A stretch of DNA of 64,000 bases, taken from Sphingomonas insulae (GTDB lineage Bacteria; Pseudomonadota; Alphaproteobacteria; Sphingomonadales; Sphingomonadaceae). Where the stretch lies: assembly GCF_010450875.1 (NCBI RefSeq), contig NZ_CP048422.1, positions 1,233,001-1,297,000 on the forward strand, in the 5' to 3' direction. The position numbers and the translations under genes are program-made. Below the pieces are notes generated by a model. The model was not told the origin of the DNA and did not search any database. It saw only the letters and a list, made by a program, of their open reading frames with translations. Each line of letters starts with the position of its first letter. The first letter of the stretch is position 1. Positions 15,179-26,700 of the stretch are shown piece after piece.

Positions 15179-16899
15179 TGCGGCCGGCAATGCGCCTGCT
15201 GGCGCTCGGCGGGATGCTGGCGTCGACGGCGGCCGGCGCTCAGGTGCAGGGGCCGGCCAAGGCTCAGGCACACGCTCTGGCAGCGGCGCAGGCACCGGCG
15301 CCGGGCGGGCCGGTGACGGTCATCTCGGCAGGGCCACGGACGGTGGCGGTGACCGTCTATCGCAACCCGGCGCGGGGCAGGTATGAGGCGATGGACCTGC
15401 GCTGGCTGCAGGGTTTCGCGCTGGTGACCGAGACGCGGACGGTGCGCCTGCCAAAGGGGCGGGCGGTGCTGCGCTTCGAGGGGGTGGCCGAGGGCATCGT
15501 CCCAGTGAGCGCGATCATCGACGGGCTGCCCGGCGGGACGATCGAGAAGAACCGCGACGCACGGTTGCTGTCGCCGGCATCGCTGGTCGACGGCACGCTG
15601 GGCCGCGGCGTGACGCTGACCCGTACCGATCCGGCGACCGGCAAGCGACACAGCGAGGCCGCGACGATCGTCGCCGGAGCCGCGCAGGGCGTGGTGGTGA
15701 AGACCGCGGCGGGGATCGAGGCGTTGCGCTGCGCCGGACTGCCGGAGACGTTGGGGTTCGGCGGCGTGCCGACGGGATTGTCGGCGAAACCGGTGCTGAG
15801 CGTCGCGACCGACACGCCGTCGACGCGCACGGTGACGGTGACAATGTCGTACCTGACCGCGGGGTTCGACTGGAGCGCGAGTTACGTGGCGACGGTGGCG
15901 GCCGACCCTGGCGGCGGGGGCGAGACGCTGGACCTGTTCGCCTGGCTGACGCTGGCGAACGGCAACCCGCAGGCGTTCGTGCATGCCGACGTGAAGGCGG
16001 TGGCGGGGCGGCTGAACCGGACCGCGACCGAAGGGTGGATGCGGGCGGCAGGCGACCTGGCGCTGCGCTGCTACCCGCTCGGCACGACGACGTCGGACCT
16101 GCCGGAGATCGCCTTGCCGGAGGCGGCGGAGGCGGACGATGCCAACGACATCGTGGTCACCGGCATGCGGATGATGGGGCCGCCACCGCCGCCGCCGCCC
16201 GCGCCCGCGCCCGCGCCGGCGATGATGGCGCCGCCACCCGAGGATCTGGGCGACCTGAAGCTCTATACGGTGCCGGCGGCGGTGACGGTGGCGCCACGCG
16301 GGCAGAAGCAGGTGGCGCTGCTCGCCGCCGGGCGGGTGCCGTTCGAGCGGCGGTACCGGCGCAGCATCGTCGCGGGCGAGACGCTGGAGGGGGCGACGAC
16401 GGGGATCGTGCTGGTGATGCGCAACCGCCGCGAAGACCGGCTCGGCCTGCCGCTGCCGGCGGGGACGACGGCGCTGTATGCGGATCGCGGCGGTTCGGGC
16501 CGGCTGCTGCTCGGCACCGGGACGATCGGCGATCGCGCGACGGGTCAGGTCGTGCGGATCGCGGCGGGGACAAGCGCGCAGGTATCGGTGGACCAGCAGG
16601 CGATCACGGTCGGCGCACGGGATGGCCGGACCGGCGGTGGTAGTGGCGGCGGCAGCGGCGGCGATGGCGGCCGTGCGAGGGTGACGGTGCGCAATGCCAA
16701 CCCCTTTGCCGTCGAGGTCGAACTGCCGATCGGGCGGGCGGGACAGGACATCAAGGGACAGGCGACCGCCGGGCAGGGGGGCAAGGCGCAGGCGGTCGAT
16801 GCCATGGCCGGTACGCTGGCCGAGGTGGACGGCATCGCCACCTGGCGCGTGCGGCTGGGGGCGGGCGCCACGGCGTCGCTCGATTACCGCTATCGGTGA
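15178..16899 (+). CDS. DUF4139 domain protein, second of a tandem pair, with IVVTG motif
   Basis: The 573-residue paralogue of the preceding gene, coupled by TGATG. It has a signal peptide (MRLLALGGMLASTAAGA) and the same landmarks: VTVYRNPARG, DGTLGRGVTLTRTDPATG and TVTMSYLTAGFDWSASYVATVAA. Between the halves lies an insertion at about residues 315-360 with DANDIVVTGMRMM and a Pro/Ala-rich tract. DIVVTG is otherwise the hallmark of sphingomonad TonB-box regions. A Gly/Ser-rich linker (GGGSGGGSGGDGG) precedes the C-terminal sandwich. It probably acts in the periplasm or at the outer membrane; the function is unknown. Confidence 0.83.
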   Translation: MRPAMRLLALGGMLASTAAGAQVQGPAKAQAHALAAAQAPAPGGPVTVISAGPRTVAVTVYRNPARGRYEAMDLRWLQGFALVTETRTVRLPKGRAVLRFEGVAEGIVPVSAIIDGLPGGTIEKNRDARLLSPASLVDGTLGRGVTLTRTDPATGKRHSEAATIVAGAAQGVVVKTAAGIEALRCAGLPETLGFGGVPTGLSAKPVLSVATDTPSTRTVTVTMSYLTAGFDWSASYVATVAADPGGGGETLDLFAWLTLANGNPQAFVHADVKAVAGRLNRTATEGWMRAAGDLALRCYPLGTTTSDLPEIALPEAAEADDANDIVVTGMRMMGPPPPPPPAPAPAPAMMAPPPEDLGDLKLYTVPAAVTVAPRGQKQVALLAAGRVPFERRYRRSIVAGETLEGATTGIVLVMRNRREDRLGLPLPAGTTALYADRGGSGRLLLGTGTIGDRATGQVVRIAAGTSAQVSVDQQAITVGARDGRTGGGSGGGSGGDGGRARVTVRNANPFAVEVELPIGRAGQDIKGQATAGQGGKAQAVDAMAGTLAEVDGIATWRVRLGAGATASLDYRYR

Positions 16900-16973
16900 G
16901 CGGCGGCGGGCGGCGAAGTTGAACAACATGAACAAGTGGGGCACTCGTGTGGAAACGATGCGCCCCGATCGTT

Positions 16974-17672
16974 TCAATAATCGTCATCTTCGCCCGCCTC
17001 TGCCGCCTCCCGCTCGTCCTTGAGGCGCATCGCCACCGGGTGGGCCAGTTGCGTGTCGATCATGGCGAGCATCGTGGGAAACATCGCGGCGAGTTCGTGC
17101 GGCGGCAGCGTCGGGTGCACCGGCGCAGGCGTCTGCCCGAGCAGGAAGGTGAGCAGCCGGTCGTTGTGCACGACGCGGGTGCCGACCTGTTCGCCGTGAT
17201 ACCACACCGCGACCTCCTGCCCCTGCGTCGCGCGTTCGATCGCCACGTCGAGCAACCGCTTGCGCGACAGCTGGACCGCGACGTCCCAGGCGAGCGAGAA
17301 CACCGAATGCGGCGCACGATGGCGCATGGCATAAGCGGTGTTGCGCGACACGCCGACGATGCGCGCCGCCTCGCTGACCGATCCCGTCTCGGCGAGGGCG
17401 GTGATGAAGGCGCGCAGCATGTCCGGCGTCCAGCCATCGGCGCGGATCTTGCGCGGTTCGAGCAGCGGCGCGAAATCCTCCGGGTCGTCACCGTTCTTCA
17501 TCCGCTTGGGCTTGTCGCGCGCGGCGTTGACGGCGGTGGCGATATCCTCGCCCTTTTCGCTCGCCTCGATGCCGGCAAGGATGCAACGGTCGGTCTCCGC
17601 CCGCTGTGCCTCGTCGCGGGCCAGCACGCGGGCGTTCTTTTCCCTGCTCCAGGGGATAAATTCCTTGGCCAT
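16974..17672 (-). CDS. Helix-turn-helix protein of unknown role
   Basis: A 232-residue basic protein that starts MAKEFIPWSREKNARVLARDEAQRAE. It contains a helix-turn-helix reading ITALAETGSVSEAARIVGVSRNTAYAMRHR at about residues 90-120. The HTH resembles those of terminase small subunits and site-specific recombinase-type regulators. The C-terminal half (ARTQGQEV-like segment, HNDRLLTFLLGQTPAPVHPTLPP) looks like a conserved sphingomonad family without a name. AAAGGGAC lies just before the ATG; the longer frame upstream is not supported. It is divergent from the TerB/BRCT gene and sits at the left edge of the accessory stretch. Confidence 0.75.
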   Translation of the reverse strand: MAKEFIPWSREKNARVLARDEAQRAETDRCILAGIEASEKGEDIATAVNAARDKPKRMKNGDDPEDFAPLLEPRKIRADGWTPDMLRAFITALAETGSVSEAARIVGVSRNTAYAMRHRAPHSVFSLAWDVAVQLSRKRLLDVAIERATQGQEVAVWYHGEQVGTRVVHNDRLLTFLLGQTPAPVHPTLPPHELAAMFPTMLAMIDTQLAHPVAMRLKDEREAAEAGEDDDY

Positions 17673-17795
17673 GCCCGTCCCTTTTCTGTGTCGTGGGACC
17701 GCGGGTCTATGCAGGAACGGGGCGTGTAGGACAGTTTGTCTTGCGGGGCGTCCAACAGGGGGGCAGTCTGCTTCGCGAATCGGGGGAGGCTCGGT

Positions 17796-18404
17796 GTGAT
17801 CGACGATGATTTTTATAACCGTGTCGGCGGTGACCGCATTACATCGCGCCAGATCGATGAACTGGTGGGGTTGGCACGCGGAATTGCTGCGGATGGTCTT
17901 ATCAATCAGTCCGAAGTCGAGTTCCTGCAAAAATGGCTTGCTGCCAACGTGGCGATCAGCGGCCAGCCAATGATTCGGCGGCTGTACGATCGGGTCGACA
18001 CGATCACGGCTGATGGCATTGCCGATCCCGAAGAATGCCGTGACCTACTCGACACACTCAACAGCTTTTCCAATCGCGATTTCGAACTCGGTGAGGTGCT
18101 GAAATCTACCACGTTGCCGCTGTGTAATCCTGCGCCGTCGTTGCAGTTTGATGGCCATCGATACTGTTTTACCGGCACCTTCAATTACGGCGGCCGCCGT
18201 GATTGCGAAGAGGCGGTAGCGGCGCGTGGCGGATCGGCAGGTAGCCTGACGCAGAAGACGGACGTCCTTGTGATCGGCATCTACGCGACCGAGTCGTGGA
18301 AACATTCGAGTTTCGGAACAAAAATCGTGAAGGCGGTCGACTGGCGCGAATCGGGGATGCCGATCGCGATCGTGTCGGAGGAGCATTGGGCGGGACATCT
18401 GTAA
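17796..18404 (+). CDS. TerB-like/BRCT two-domain protein
   Basis: A 202-residue protein. The first half is an all-helical, acidic TerB-like repeat (SRQIDELVGLARGIAADGLINQSEVEFLQKWL and RVDTITADGIADPEECRDLLDTL). The second half is a BRCT domain (HRYCFTGTFNYGGRRDCEEAVAARGGSAGSLTQKTDVLVIG, ending IAIVSEEHW). BRCT domains of this ligase-like type bind DNA ends or phosphopeptides. Proteins of this design are known as conserved hypotheticals, sometimes near exonucleases. The GTG start has an excellent GGGGGAGG site six bases upstream. Codon use is less GC-rich than in the surrounding housekeeping genes. Confidence 0.8.
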   Translation: MIDDDFYNRVGGDRITSRQIDELVGLARGIAADGLINQSEVEFLQKWLAANVAISGQPMIRRLYDRVDTITADGIADPEECRDLLDTLNSFSNRDFELGEVLKSTTLPLCNPAPSLQFDGHRYCFTGTFNYGGRRDCEEAVAARGGSAGSLTQKTDVLVIGIYATESWKHSSFGTKIVKAVDWRESGMPIAIVSEEHWAGHL

Positions 18405-18421
18405 CGACGTTGACGGCGGCA

Positions 18422-18439
18422 ATTATGTAGTTACATAAT
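18422..18439. promoter_or_regulatory. Palindromic operator of the brnTA operon
   Basis: ATTATGTA-GT-TACATAAT is a perfect 8+8 inverted repeat that runs into the ATG of brnT. BrnA antitoxins are ribbon-helix-helix-like repressors that bind palindromes at their own promoter. The position over the start region therefore fits autoregulation by BrnA or the BrnT-BrnA complex. Confidence 0.65.
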
Positions 18440-18713
18440 GGCTGACGACATCAGCTTCGATTCCGCCAAGCGCGCGATCACGTTGGCAGAACGCGGGCTG
18501 GACTTTGCGGATGCGCCGCGGCTGTTCGCGGGGCTGACCTATACGCGCCCGGACGAGCGGTTCGATTATCCCGAGGCGCGGTTCCAGACCTATGGGTCGC
18601 TCGACGAACGATTGGTGATGGTGGTGTGGGCGGAGACAGACACCGGGCGGCGGATCATTTCGATGAGGAAGTGCAATGAGCGAGAACAGCACTGGTTCGG
18701 GCAATTGGACTGA
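18438..18713 (+). CDS. brnT: BrnT-family ribonuclease toxin
   Basis: A 91-residue RelE-fold toxin of the type II BrnT-BrnA system, a ribosome-independent or general RNase that inhibits translation. It shows the BrnT marks FDSAKRAITLAERGLDFADAPRLF near the start, the central RFQTYGSLDERLVMVVWAE strand, and the C-terminal RRIISMRKCNEREQHWF, which carries the catalytic Arg and Glu/Arg/His region. Toxin-first order and a 38-base overlap with the antitoxin gene are typical of this family. Confidence 0.88.
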   Translation: MADDISFDSAKRAITLAERGLDFADAPRLFAGLTYTRPDERFDYPEARFQTYGSLDERLVMVVWAETDTGRRIISMRKCNEREQHWFGQLD

Positions 18714-18990
18714 TCCCGACGACGCGCCGGAATGGACCGAAGAGATGTTCGCCACCGCAGAGGTCGCGGTCGGCGACCGGGTTATCCGGCCGGGTGCCTG
18801 GCGAAGCGCGGGCCGTCCGCCGATCGGCGCCGCTACCAAGCGTCAGGTGACGCTGCGCCTTGATCCCGATGTAATCGAGCGGTTTCGTGCGGACGGGCCG
18901 GGGTGGCAGGGCCGGATGAACGCGGCGCTGCGCAAGGCGGCAGGGTTCAGCGCCATTACGCCTCACGTAACAGATGAACCGCTAAAATAG
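18676..18990 (+). CDS. brnA: BrnA-family antitoxin
   Basis: A 104-residue antitoxin with an acidic N-terminus (DPDDAPEWTEEMFATAEVAVGD), which should wrap the toxin. The C-terminal DNA-binding part is KRQVTLRLDPDVIERFRADGPGWQGRMNAALRKAAG, the BrnA signature (beta strand, then RADGPGWQ.R.N..L). It begins inside brnT, giving coupled translation. The palindrome at the brnT start is its probable binding site. The pair may stabilise the surrounding accessory segment or provide abortive defence (inference). Confidence 0.87.
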   Translation: MSENSTGSGNWTDPDDAPEWTEEMFATAEVAVGDRVIRPGAWRSAGRPPIGAATKRQVTLRLDPDVIERFRADGPGWQGRMNAALRKAAGFSAITPHVTDEPLK

Positions 18991-19050
18991 ATTGCGCAGT
19001 TGCTCTATGCCGCTAGTGTTTGTCGCTTATGATAAACGGGTGCGGTGTTT

Positions 19051-20274
19051 ATGAACAACAAGCTGGACTTTGAGCAACTGTACGCGCTGGCGGGATCAAC
19101 GTTCACGCCGGGAACGCCGGTTAATGATCGCGATTTGTTTGCTGGTCGTATCGATCAGCTACGCAAAGTTAGCGATGCCGTAACTCAAGTAGGCTATCAC
19201 GCAGTTCTGTTTGGCGACAGGGGTGTGGGCAAGACGTCTCTGTCGAACGTCATGTCGGCAATGCAGATTGCTGGACGCACGCTCTCGACCTGTAAAGTCA
19301 CGTGTGACGCCGGGGATAACTTTGAGTCGCTTTGGCGAAAAGCATTTCAAGAACTTTCTGTTTATACGATTGAACCAGGATTTGGATTCGGTCAGGCTGA
19401 TCGAATGGGAACGACATCGCTAGAGTTCAATCTTCCCGATAAATCATCACCAAATGACATTAAGAGACTACTAGCAAGTATATCAAGTGCATCTGATATA
19501 CTTATAATATTTGACGAGTTTGACCGTATTACTACAAAATCCGTAACCGGGCTGATGGCCGACACGATCAAGACGCTTTCAGACGCGGCCATTAAGGCAA
19601 CGATTTTGATCGTCGGGGTTGCTGAATCTGTTGACTCGTTAATCGAGAATCACGCCTCGGTCGAGCGCGCATTAGTCCAGGTGGCGCTGCCCCGAATGTC
19701 GAAAAACGAGATCGGGCAAATTATCGATAAAGGCTTAACTCGCCTTAGTATGAAAATTCAGGCCAAATCACGGTTAGAGCTAATATCTTTATCGCAAGGC
19801 TTGCCTTACGTCACCCACCTTTTGGGCCTCCATGTCTCAAGGGCTGCAATTGACGAAGAGCGCCTTGAGATAAAAGAGCAAGATCTTGATAAAGGAATCA
19901 AAAATGCGCTTGAGCAATGGCAGCAATCGGTCAAGGCCGTACATTACAAAGCAGTTCTGAGTTCACAGCCGGGTAATATATTTCAACAGGTCCTATTGGC
20001 GTGTGCGATGGCAGAAACGGATGATTTTGGATACTTTACAGCTACTTCTGTGAAATCTCCTCTAAAAGCTGGTTCAGGTAAAGATTACGACATCCCAAGT
20101 TTTGCAAATCACCTTAAAGAATTCAGTGAATTAAAAAGAGGTGAAATTATCGAACGCGTAGGGCAAACCCGGCGCTTCAGATATCGATTTGTTTCACCCC
20201 TAATGAGGCCGTATATTGTAATGAAAGGGTTTTCTGACGGGCTATTGAGCAGAGAAGATTTATCATTGTCATAA
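19051..20274 (+). CDS. AAA/Orc1-like P-loop ATPase, stand-alone, probably acquired
   Basis: A 407-residue ATPase with the AAA_16-like entry DRDLFAGRIDQLRKV, Walker A GDRGVGKTS (Lys about 61), and Walker B LIIFDEFDR (about 151-158). A sensor-1-like ATILIVGVAES comes next, and a C-terminal winged-helix-like part ends in RFVSPLMRPYIVMKGFSDG. The order resembles Orc1/Cdc6 or STAND NTPases without a recognisable effector domain. ATG is chosen over a GTG two codons upstream. GC content is strikingly below that of all neighbours, and the gene lies between a toxin-antitoxin pair and uvrA. A role in phage or plasmid defence is possible but not shown by sequence. Confidence 0.75.
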   Translation: MNNKLDFEQLYALAGSTFTPGTPVNDRDLFAGRIDQLRKVSDAVTQVGYHAVLFGDRGVGKTSLSNVMSAMQIAGRTLSTCKVTCDAGDNFESLWRKAFQELSVYTIEPGFGFGQADRMGTTSLEFNLPDKSSPNDIKRLLASISSASDILIIFDEFDRITTKSVTGLMADTIKTLSDAAIKATILIVGVAESVDSLIENHASVERALVQVALPRMSKNEIGQIIDKGLTRLSMKIQAKSRLELISLSQGLPYVTHLLGLHVSRAAIDEERLEIKEQDLDKGIKNALEQWQQSVKAVHYKAVLSSQPGNIFQQVLLACAMAETDDFGYFTATSVKSPLKAGSGKDYDIPSFANHLKEFSELKRGEIIERVGQTRRFRYRFVSPLMRPYIVMKGFSDGLLSREDLSLS

Positions 20275-20285
20275 AGCATAGTGCA

Positions 20286-23165
<2,880 letters not shown>

Positions 23166-23172
23166 GTGGCTG

Positions 23173-23187
23173 GTTCTACTTCTGTTC
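23173..23187. promoter_or_regulatory. LexA (SOS) box of uvrA
   Basis: GTTC-TACTTCT-GTTC is an exact match to the alphaproteobacterial LexA consensus GTTC-N7-GTTC. It lies 8-22 bases before the uvrA ATG, overlapping the leader and ribosome-binding region. Binding of LexA here would block transcription initiation or early elongation of uvrA until DNA damage. Confidence 0.8.
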
Positions 23188-23288
23188 TGTGCCGGGGGCT
23201 AGTCTGCGCAAGTAGGAACGCGCGAGCCGCATTGAAAGCGCCGAGCCGGTGTCTTACCTGTCCGACACACATTGATGAGGCTGCGGCG

Positions 23289-23678
23289 ATGGGCAAGAAG
23301 ACGAAGAAGGCGAAGCTGCCGAAGGAAGTGATGGGGGTGAAGCTGCCCAGGGAGGTGCGCGAGATCGGCGGCGCATTGCTGGAAAAGGCGCAGAGCCCGC
23401 AGGGACGCGAGATGCTGGCGGCCGGACTGACGATGGCGGCGGCGGCGGCGACCGCCGCGGTGGCGAAGGGGCGGGCGAAGCGCGAGGCGGCGGCGGCGGC
23501 TTCGGACGCGCCGGCTGCGGCCCCTTCGGCGGCTGAGCCGGAAGCGCCGACGCCGCCCGTGCCGCCCGTGCCGCCGCAGGGCACGCAGATGCAGCCCGAT
23601 CCGCAGGCGATCGCCGAAGCGGTGGGCAAGGCGGCCGAAGCGATGCTGGGCCGGCTGTTCGGGGGAAAGAAGGCCTGA
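23289..23678 (+). CDS. Small Lys/Ala-rich protein of unknown function
   Basis: A 129-residue protein with a strongly basic start (MGKKTKKAKLPKEVMGVKLPREVREIGG), an Ala-rich helical centre (LAAGLTMAAAAATAAVAKGRAKREAAAAA), a Pro-rich linker (PTPPVPPVPPQ), and a helical end (AIAEAVGKAAEAMLGRLFGGKKA). No domain is recognised. The layout resembles small nucleoid-associated or envelope-linked sphingomonad hypotheticals, but nothing in the sequence decides this. It is divergent from uvrA, 123 bases away. Confidence 0.65.
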   Translation: MGKKTKKAKLPKEVMGVKLPREVREIGGALLEKAQSPQGREMLAAGLTMAAAAATAAVAKGRAKREAAAAASDAPAAAPSAAEPEAPTPPVPPVPPQGTQMQPDPQAIAEAVGKAAEAMLGRLFGGKKA

Positions 23679-23777
23679 TCCTCCCTCCGTTTCGGATGTA
23701 AGCGGATGTGTCTTCGATAGCCTGCTGCGCTCGATCCACGCCACCCTGCCTGCCCTGGGCAGCGGGGGACGGCGGGG

Positions 23778-26700
23778 ATGGACGAGGCGATCGAGCGGTT
23801 CGTCGAGCGATGGCGCCGCAATGAAGGCGGCGCGGAACGGGCGAACTTTCCGCTGTTCCTGACGGAATTGTGCGCGCTGCTCGACCTGCCGCCACCCGAC
23901 CCGGCGGACGCCACCCATGCGCGCAACGATTATGTGTTCGAGCGCGCGGTGACCTTTCCCGACGCGGCCGGCAGCGGGCGGCACGGACGGATCGACCTGT
24001 ATCGCAAGGGCAGTTTCGTGCTGGAGGCGAAACAGAGCCGCGAGCGGGGCGGCGCGAAGGAGGTGGCGCTGGGCGATGCGCAGGCCACGCTGCCGGGCAT
24101 CGAGGTGCCGCGCGGGCGGCGCAGCGCGCATCGCGGCTGGGACGTGCTGATGCGCAACGCCCGCGAGCAGGCGGAGCAATATGCCCGGGCGCTGCCGGAA
24201 AGCCATGGCTGGCCGCCGTTCATCCTGGTGGTGGACGTCGGCCATGCGATCGAGGTGTTCGCCGACTTTTCGGGGCAGGGTAAGAACTACCGGCAGTTTC
24301 CGGACCGTGCCGGGTTCCGCATCTATCTGGACGACCTGCGCGATCCGGCGGTGCGCGAGCGGTTGCGGGCGATCTGGCTGGAGCCGCAGACGCTCGACCC
24401 GTCGCGCCATGCCGCCAAGGTCACCAGGGATATTGCAGGTCGGCTTGCCAACGTCAGCAAGCGGCTGGAAGATCGCGGCCATGCCGCCGAGCCGGTCGCA
24501 CATTTCCTGATGCGCTGCCTGTTCACGATGTTTGCCGAGGACACCGGCCTGCTGGAACCCGGCAGCTTCAGCCAGGTGCTGACCGATGCGCTGGAGCACC
24601 CGGACACCTTCGCACCGATGCTGGAGGATCTGTGGCGGACGATGGACACCGGCGGTTTTTCGGCGCTGTTGCGCCGCGGCGTGCGCCGGTTCAACGGCGG
24701 GCTGTTCGCCGATTGCCACGCGATCCCTCTGGAGCGCGAGGAGATCGGCGAATTGTGCGCCGCGGCCCGCCACGACTGGCGCGACGTCGAGCCGGCCATC
24801 TTCGGCACGATGCTGGAGCAGGCGCTCGATCGGGTCGAACGGCGGCGGCTGGGCGCGCATTACACGCCGCGTGCCTATGTCGAGCGGCTGGTCATCGCGA
24901 CGATCATTGAACCCCTGCAGCGCGAGTGGGAAAGCGTGGTCCTAGGCACGGTCGAGCGAGAGCGGACGCAGGATGTGGGCGCAGCGATCCGTGCGGTGCA
25001 CGAGTTCCACGAGCGGCTGGCGGCGACGCGGGTGCTCGACCCGGCGTGCGGGACGGGCAATTTCCTGTACGTCGCGCTCGAGCTGATGAAGCGGCTGGAG
25101 GGCGACGTGCTGGAGGTGCTCGCCGACCTGGGCGGGCAGGAGGCCTTGGCGCTGGAGACGGCGACGGTCCATCCGCAGCAGTTCCTGGGGATCGAACTCA
25201 ATCCGCGGGCGGCGATCGCCGAATTGGTGCTATGGCTGGGTTATCTGCAATGGCAGTTGCGCAATCGCGGCGTGGTCGCTGACCCGGTACTGGAGCGGCT
25301 GGATAATATCGTGGTGCGCGATGCGGTGCTCGGCGGCACCGCCGACCGGCCGCGGCGGCCGGACTGGCCTGAGGCGGACTATATCGTCGGCAATCCCCCC
25401 TTCATCGGCGGCAAGGACCTGCGCGGGCGGCTGGGCGATGCCTATGCGACGGCGCTGTGGAAGGCGCATCCGAAGATCAACCGGTCGGCGGATTTCGTGA
25501 TGTACTGGTGGGACCGCGCGGCCGAGCGACTGACCGAGACGGGTACCCGGCTGAAGCGGTTCGGGTTCGTCACCACCAATTCGATCACGCAGGATTTCAG
25601 CCGGCGGGTGATCGCGCGGCGACTGGCGGGGGCGAGGGCGGTGAGCCTGACCATGGCGGTGCCCGACCACCCCTGGACCAAGGCGAGCCGCGATGCCGCA
25701 GCGGTGCGGATCGCGATGACGGTGGCGGAGGCGGGGGCGGGCGAGGGCACGCTGCTGACGCTTGCCAGCGAGCGGGGGTTGCGAACCGACGCACCGCAGG
25801 TGGAATTCAACGCCCGGGTCGGAACGATCAACGCGGACCTTGGCATCGGCGCGTCGAGCAGCATCGCCCAGCCGCTGATGGCCAATGGCTTCCTGAGCGT
25901 GCGCGGCGTCGAATTCCACGGCGATGGCTATGTCATCGCATCGAAGCTGCGGCGGACGCTGTTTCCGGGAGGGGACGTTCCGCATCATTGCCGACGCTTC
26001 ATGACCGCGGGGGATCTCAAAAGCGGGCAGGTGCGACCGGTGCACGTACTGGACCTGCACGATCTCGACCAACAAGGGCTGCGGCGGCGGTATCCTGCGG
26101 TGTACCAGCATCTGCTGACCACCGCGAAGCCGAGCCGGGCGAACAATCCGGTGCGACGGCGGCGCGAGGAATGGTGGAAGCTGGCATTGCCGCATGCCGA
26201 GTTGCGGGACGGGACCCGCGACCTGCGCCGTTACATCGGCACGATCGTCACCGCGAAATACCGCCTGTTCGCGTTCATCGACGGCGATGTGATGCCGGAT
26301 CAGGGGATCATGGCGATCGTCAGCGACGATGCGGCTATGTTGGGCGTGCTCAATGCGCGGGTGCATGTCGCCTGGGCGCTGGCGTCGGGCGGCACGCTGG
26401 AGGATCGGCCACGCTACAACAACACGCTGGCGTTCGATCCCTTTCCCTTCCCGGACCTGACCGACGATCAGGCAGAGGCGATCGGCGATCTGGCGGAGGA
26501 ACTGGACGCGACGCGCAAGGCGGTGCTGGCGGAGCATGACGACTTGACGCTGACGGGGCTGTACAATGTGCGCGAGCGGATCCGTTCGGGTGCGGTGCTG
26601 ACCAGGGTCGACGAGGATCGGCGACGACGTGGGCGGGTGGATATCCTGATCGAACTGCACGACCGGATCGATGTCGCGGTGGCGGACGCCTATGGCTGGC

